Positions 59,020 to 64,000 of a DNA stretch of 64,000 nt are shown in pieces. Within the stretch, counting starts at the first letter, position 1, and the number at the start of each line of letters is the position of its first letter. The stretch is from Morinoia aosen (Eukaryota; Arthropoda; Malacostraca; Amphipoda; Talitridae). The position numbers and the translations under genes were made by a program. Below the pieces are notes generated by a model, which saw nothing but the letters and a program-made list of their open reading frames with translations, ran no database searches and was not told where the DNA came from. The stretch lies in the NCBI GenBank assembly GCA_030386875.1, contig CM059569.1, positions 45,051,842-45,115,841 on the forward strand, written 5' to 3'.

Positions 59020-59705
59020 CACAAGAATGCGTGCAGGAAGTTTGTGCTGCAAGGATTGCAGGAGGATGCGTGCAGGAAGTTTTTGCTGCAAGGATTGCAG
59101 GAGGATGCGTGCAGGAAGTTTGTGCTGCAAGGATTGCAGGAGGATGCGTGCAGGAAGTTTGTGCTGCAAGGATTGCAGGAGGATGCGTGCAGGAAGTTTG
59201 TGTTGCAAGGATTGCAGGAGGATGCGTGCAGGAAGTTTGTGCTGCAAAGATTGCAGGAGGATGCGTGCAGGAAGTTTGTGTTGCTAGGATTGCAGGAGGA
59301 TGCGTGCAGGAAGTTTGTGTTGCAAGGATTGCAGGAGGATGCGTGCAGGAAGTTTGTGCTGCAAGGATTGCAGGAGGATACGTGCAGGAAGTTTGTGTTG
59401 CAAGGATTGCAGGAGGATGCGTGCAGGAAGTTTGTGCTGCAAGGATTGCAGGAGGATGCGTGCAGGAAGTTTGTGCCGCAAGGATTGCAGGAGGATGCGT
59501 GCAGGAAGTTTGTGTTGCAAGGATTGCAGGAGGATGCGTGCAGGAAGTTTGTGCTGCAAGGATTGCAGGAGGATGCGTGCAGGCAGTTTGTGTTGCAAGG
59601 ATTGCAGGAGGATGCGTGCAGGAAGTTTGTGCTTCAAGGATTGCAGGAGGATGCGTGCAGGAAGTTTGTGCTGCAAGGATTGCAGGAGGATGCGTGCAGG
59701 AAGAA
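59020..59705. repeat. 39-bp minisatellite, about 17 copies
   Basis: Unit GATTGCAGGAGGATGCGTGC + AGGAAGTTTGTGCTGCAAG. It shares AGGATTGCAGG and CGTG(T/C)GCAGGA with the neighbouring 40-bp unit and so is probably derived from it. The 13-codon period gives a Cys-rich 296-codon + frame (59007-59897) that I treat as an artefact. Confidence 0.97.
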
Positions 59706-60194
59706 GCTTGCAGAAGTTACAGAAAGAGGCTAAGTATCCAATTCAAATGCTGCAGTTGCAGGGACCAGCGAGGCTGCGAAAGCTGTGGCTGTGCGGAGGA
59801 AAGGTCTGCTGCTAAATCCTTCCACCAGCACACCATGCCGTCAAATATGACGGCTCATGCTATTCCAGTGCCGTCAAAATTGACGGCACTGGATTGACTC
59901 ATGGCTGAATTGACTCATGCCCTCAGATATGACGGTAAAATTGTGACGGAGTTTAATTTTGAAGTTCTTTAAAACTCTTTTATCACGGAGTGAAAAACAG
60001 CCACAGTTTGAGAGTATAGGATCCAGAAATGTTTATCATTGATATTGAATTCTACTAACATAAATAGGCAATGGGGTCACAATTCAAAAATAAAATTGTG
60101 TTTTATTTCTTTGTGAGGCCGCTTCCGAGTGCACGGGAAAGACCTCTTAATGGATTTTATGATACAAGCTTACTTTAATTTTTCATTGACATGT
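59706..60194. other. Unique sequence with two hairpins
   Basis: GCCGTCA-AATA-TGACGGC (59837-59854) and a perfect 14-bp-arm inverted repeat with 2-nt loop at 59864-59893 (core TGCCGTCAAAATTGACGGCA). No gene. Confidence 0.6.
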
Positions 60195-60330
60195 TAACTG
60201 CCACACGCGTAAGACATAAATTCAAAATACAACTCAAATTAAATTTTATTTTAGGACTCAATGTTGAAAATGACGAATACCAATTTGATCGCACCATCAT
60301 TCGGTTATGAGTAATTATGAACAATGATTT
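60195..60330 (-). mobile_element. Family A element, copy A10 (half, degraded)
   Basis: TTAACTGCCACACGCGTAAG, then AAATTCAAAATACAACTC, and TTTGATCGCACCATCATTCG resemble the minus-oriented first half of other copies. The second half is not recognisable. Confidence 0.5.
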
Positions 60331-61414
60331 TTGTTCTAAATATGTGTTATGAAAAGGCGCGTTCTGTCAAAATCTCATAATTTATCAAAAATATTTCAGA
60401 TGCGTCATGAAAATCCCCTTATTTACCAAAGATGCGTCAGATGCGCCGTGAAAATCCTCTTATTGACCAAAAATACGCCATACTGGAGCTAAGTTAAACT
60501 CTCACTTCGACTCACGGGAGCCGCAAACAAGAATTCTTTTCAGAGGTTGAAGTCGTATCAGTGATACGAGCTGTTGAGGGCACCCGCCAGCGTAATGAAG
60601 TTCACGTCTTTCTTTGATCACAGCATTGAGCGGCGAAGGGTGGAGTGACACCATTGGGTCTCCGCATTCAGAAATTTCTCAATAAACCCTCATTTATAAC
60701 GATTTACGCGCAAAATAAAGAGTGACCTCTGAAAACCGTTGTAGAGGCTTTTGTTCACGTAGAGGCTTTTGTTTTGGGGCTCACAAATGGGCGGGAACCA
60801 CAAAGCAGCTTTGTTCCTTATAGCTGCCGGCAAATAAAGAAGCTTTCCCTAATTTTGGGGTCCAGACCCACGCTGGTGCCCAGAAAGGCAGGCCATCGTT
60901 ATTTTATTGTTTTTATACCGATGAATTTTCTATTTAAATCAAATATGCGACGCATCAACAAAGCGTTCAGTTGAATGGTGGTGGCTCTAAAGTAAGTTAG
61001 TCGGAACCCGCTGGGCTTAGCATTTATATTATAGGCTTGAAAACGTGAGCTTGCCTATGTATTTATATTGAAAGACCTGAGTGTCTGTCGGCGTCAAAAA
61101 AATCAATTCAAGAAAGGACGCCACTAAAGAGACTTTGACTTTAGAGATTCAATAACTTGGAAATTTTTGACACGGAATTATGTCTTAGTGCTGCTGGTTT
61201 AAGTAAATGAGTTTTTGTTTTTCATTTTTAGATTTTAAAGAGAATGTGGACAAGGAAAAATACGTTTACAGTAAATTGTACGCACACTAAATTGCATTAA
61301 ATCATTACATTGAACAATAGGCTTTAGGTTTCCTGGACATCGCTTTTTGATTGAGAGATGACACGTGAATATGTACTCGAAAAGTAGCGTGTTTATTTAT
61401 CCTACTCGCAGGGA
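60331..61414. other. Unique sequence
   Basis: A short duplication of GCGTCATGAAAATCCCCTTA-type sequence lies at about 60395-60475. No gene recognised. Confidence 0.4.
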
Positions 61415-61995
61415 GCTACACCATGGTTCTAATTCTTCAGTAATAAATTAGTTATTGTACATGATAGCTACACTTCCACATTTTGCGGGTCATTGCTCAT
61501 CGACAATTAAACCCAACTAGAACACTCCATTTTTGACAAGGTTCACACTGCCGCCGTGTTAAAAAATTCATATTCTCAGACAACCACATCATGTTTCTAA
61601 TTCTTCCATAATATCACATGATTACAGCACATTTTCTGGATCATTACCCATCGACAATTAAACACCACCACCATACCAACTTTAAAACAAGGCCCTTTCC
61701 CCCGCCATATCAAAAAATTCATATTCTGATGCAATTACACCGTGTTTCTAATTCTTCAAAAATATCACCTGATTACAATACATTTCACGGGTCATTCCTC
61801 AACAATCAAACCCAACCACAACACTTACTTTTCGATAAGGCTTTTACAACTGCAGTGTTAAAAAATTCATATTATCAGACAACCACATCGTGTTTCCAGT
61901 TCTTAATGATTACAGCACATTTTCTGGGTCATTGCTCATGGACAACTAAACACCGTCACAACACCCACTTCATGACGAGGTTCACCCACCAATCC
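61415..61995. repeat. Tandem repeat of about 150 bp, four copies
   Basis: Copies begin near 61423, 61590, 61743 and 61892 and share CATGTTTCTAATTCTTC, GATTACAGCACATTTTCTGG, CATCGACAATTAAACACCA and AAAAAATTCATATTCTCAGA. The 127-codon + frame here is not a gene. Confidence 0.9.
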
Positions 61996-62205
61996 ACCTA
62001 AACTGTGCACAAAAGGTCGATGGTGTCGATATCGACGGGACTGAGCTGCTTTTATTCCGTGTTTAGGGAATCCCGTAAATGGTCTTTTGTGGCTGATTGT
62101 GGCTCCGTGAGTGGCCCATCAGCTGCGGTTGGCTGAGCACCACCGCACAATGGGCCTGGCGACATGAGAACATCCGAAAGTGGCTCCCGCCGCCACTGGG
62201 CATCG
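61996..62205. other. Short unique island
   Basis: GC-balanced spacer; nothing recognised. Confidence 0.35.
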
Positions 62206-62640
62206 CAAATAAGCTCTACTTGATTTTGTTTCCTTGCTGCTAAGAGTTCCTTGTTGCAAAAGTTTACGTGAGCCTGCGTCTCATTGATCTTGTTTCCTTG
62301 TTACAGTGAGTTCCTTGTCGCAAATAAGCTTTACGTAAGTATCAGTGATTTTGTTTACTTGCTACAGTGAGTTCATTTGGAGTTGAATGGCTTTTGCCGC
62401 AATTGAGCGTCGCAAATAAGTTGTACGTTACCATCATTGACTTGGTTTCCATGCTGTGGCGAGTTCCTTGTCGCAAATTCGTCCATTAGCTAGCGTCTCA
62501 TTGATTTTGTTTCCTTGTTACAGCGAGTTCTTTTGGAGTTAAGTGGCTCCTTACGCGATTGGGCACCAAAAATAAGTTCTACGTATGCCATCGCCTAATT
62601 GATTTTGTTTCCTTGCTACGGCGAGCTTCTTAAGAGTTTA
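62206..62640. repeat. Tandem repeat of about 75-90 bp
   Basis: Five to six copies share ATTGATTTTGTTTCCTTGCT, ACAG(T/C)GAGTTCCTT and TCGCAAATAAG(T/C)T(T/C)TACGT. Confidence 0.9.
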
Positions 62641-62935
62641 AATTTCTTCCATTGCTTTTTGTTAAACGAGAACGAATCCTCACGGAAAATGACTACGGAC
62701 TACTATGAATCCCCATGCATGGTTTGTACATAGAGCAAACAGTCCTTGAGCTCAATTTTCTTCGGAAGTCTCATTGATTTTGTTTCCTTGTCATATAAGT
62801 TCCATTAGAAATTTCATCCGTTGAAATTTCATCCATTATTTTGTTAAACGAGAACTTCTCGTAGAAAATGACTATGCATGCGCATGTGTGATTTGTACAT
62901 TCAGCAAATAGTCAATGAGGTCAACTTTCTATAGT
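62641..62935. repeat. Duplication of about 180 bp
   Basis: Two copies share TTTTTGTTAAACGAGAAC, GAAAATGACTA(C/T)G and GTTTGTACATAGAGCAAACA-like sequence. Related to the right edge of the preceding array. Confidence 0.8.
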
Positions 62936-63275
62936 TAGGGCTTTATTTTCTAATGCCTAAGTTGAGTGTTATTTGGGCAGAATGGATTAAGAAGACTCGT
63001 GTTTGCGTGAATGATCAAACGTTCGAAGAGAGGTACACTCAAATGTGAAAAGAAGTATCCGTAGATTTTCTTCATATGCTCCAGCTAGAGCTTTGGTTTT
63101 CGGAAAGTAGAAGGGTAAAGCAAGCGAAAATTAACACTAAATGAGCTCTTTGAAAACTGCAAGATGTTATTCAAGCACCGTGTCTTTCCTCAGATAAATT
63201 TCGCTTATTTTATTTACAGCAAAAAACATGAAAAGTAGTGAACAAATAGCAGAATTTCTTAGTCCTTGTCCTTCA
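62936..63275. other. Unique sequence
   Basis: No gene recognised. Confidence 0.4.
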
Positions 63276-63652
63276 TGAAGCTGCTGTGTGGCTACTGCTG
63301 CAGCTGCTGTGTGGTGGCTACTGCAGCTGCTGTGTGGTGGCTACTGCTGCAGCTGCTGTGTGGTGGCTACTGCAGCTGCTGTGTGGTGGCTACTGCAGCT
63401 GCTGTGTGGTGGCTACTGCTGCAGCTGCTGTGTGGTGGCTACTGCAGCTGCTGTGTGGTGTCTATACTGCTGCAGCTGCTGTGTGGTAACTACTGCAGCT
63501 GCTGTGTGGTGGCTACTGCAGCTGCTGTGTGGTGGCTACTGCTGCAGCTGCTGTGTGGTGGCTACTGCAGCTGCTGTGTGGTGGCTACTGCTTCAGCTGC
63601 TGTGTGGTGACTACTGCAGCTGCTGTGTGGTGGCTACTGCAGTTGCTGTCCG
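63276..63652. repeat. 23/26-bp minisatellite
   Basis: About fifteen units of CTACTGCAGCTGCTGTGTGG + TGG, some with a CTG insertion (CTACTGCTGCAGC). CTGCAG and CAGCTG palindromes in each. Cys/Ala/Val/Trp/Leu-rich frames are artefacts. Confidence 0.96.
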
Positions 63653-63811
63653 GCATATTGTGCATCTCGTCAGATCTCCAGAGCCTGTAATTATTTCTGA
63701 TCTCAGCCTCCCATTACTCCAAGTTATCGCCGCCGTGGTGATGGCTTTATTTGCTCTGAGCTAATTGCGCCTGTGATCAAAGTGGAGGTCCTCATAATGC
63801 GCCGCTTGTGC
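63653..63811. other. GC-balanced unique island
   Basis: High-complexity sequence between two arrays, with GAGCTAATTGCGCCTGTGAT and CATAATGCGCC. Candidate conserved non-coding DNA. Confidence 0.3.
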
Positions 63812-64000
63812 GCCTCGGCGTGGCATCATTCATGGCCTGAACATTAAATCGGCGTGGCATCATCCTTAGCCTCAACATAACATCGGCGTGGCATCAGCCT
63901 TAGCCTCAACATAACATCGGCGTGGCATCAGCCTTAGCCTCAACATAACATCGGCGTGGCATCATCCTGAGCCTCAACATAACATCGGCGTGGCATCAGC
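63812..64000. repeat. 34-bp minisatellite, cut by window end
   Basis: About 5.5 copies of TCGGCGTGGCATCAGCCTTA + GCCTCAACATAACA. It continues beyond the window. Confidence 0.95.

Noticed and set aside
59007..59897. 296-codon Cys-rich + frame
   Set aside because: Period of 13 residues equals the 39-bp unit. The unique tail (about 60 codons) matches no family I recognise.

Overview
The window looks like gene-poor metazoan nuclear DNA, most plausibly from an arthropod and perhaps a crustacean. The clade is an inference from its Tc1-type transposase relic, its short TTAA- and TA-flanked transposon relatives, and its extreme minisatellite load. I found no intact host protein-coding gene, no rRNA or tRNA, no CRISPR array and no bacterial-style operon. 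Almost every long open frame sits inside a tandem array. They arise because a repeat unit divisible by three carries no stop, or because a 41-bp unit is stop-free in all three frames. These are not annotated as genes.

Layout: by my own rough tally about one third of the 64 kb is tandem repeat, in more than forty arrays whose units (11 to about 150 bp) are mostly unrelated to each other. The largest are a 75-bp satellite (about 42.9-45.6 kb), a 41-bp array (48.7-50.5 kb), an 18-bp array (54.4-56.3 kb) and adjoining 40-bp and 39-bp arrays (57.25-59.7 kb). Smaller arrays are spread from base 1 (40-bp unit cut by the window edge) to base 64000 (34-bp unit cut by the other edge). Several show higher-order structure: 132 bp (25.7-26.2 kb), 160 bp (27.0-27.6 kb), 365 bp (49.7-50.4 kb) and 324 bp (58.5-58.9 kb).

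The interspersed layer holds: (A) about ten copies of a 220-240 bp inverted-repeat element flanked by TTAA, piggyBac-like; (B) six copies of an unclassified 310-430 bp repeat, one of which contains an A element inserted exactly at its TTAA; (C) two copies of a 264-273 bp inverted-repeat element carrying paired TGACGTCA and CCAAT boxes; (D) a 187-bp TA-flanked element inside a broken Tc1-like transposase relic (27.9-28.7 kb, minus strand); and a retroposon-like segment lying inside one A copy.

Structures that the usual categories do not cover include a perfect 34-bp-arm inverted repeat at 30065-30138, two blocks of one CpG-rich satellite facing each other in opposite orientation (31.6-31.9 and 32.3-32.5 kb), and short GC-balanced unique islands between arrays that could be conserved regulatory DNA. 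No set of genes works together here; the content is transposon relics, expanding repeats and unclassified unique sequence.
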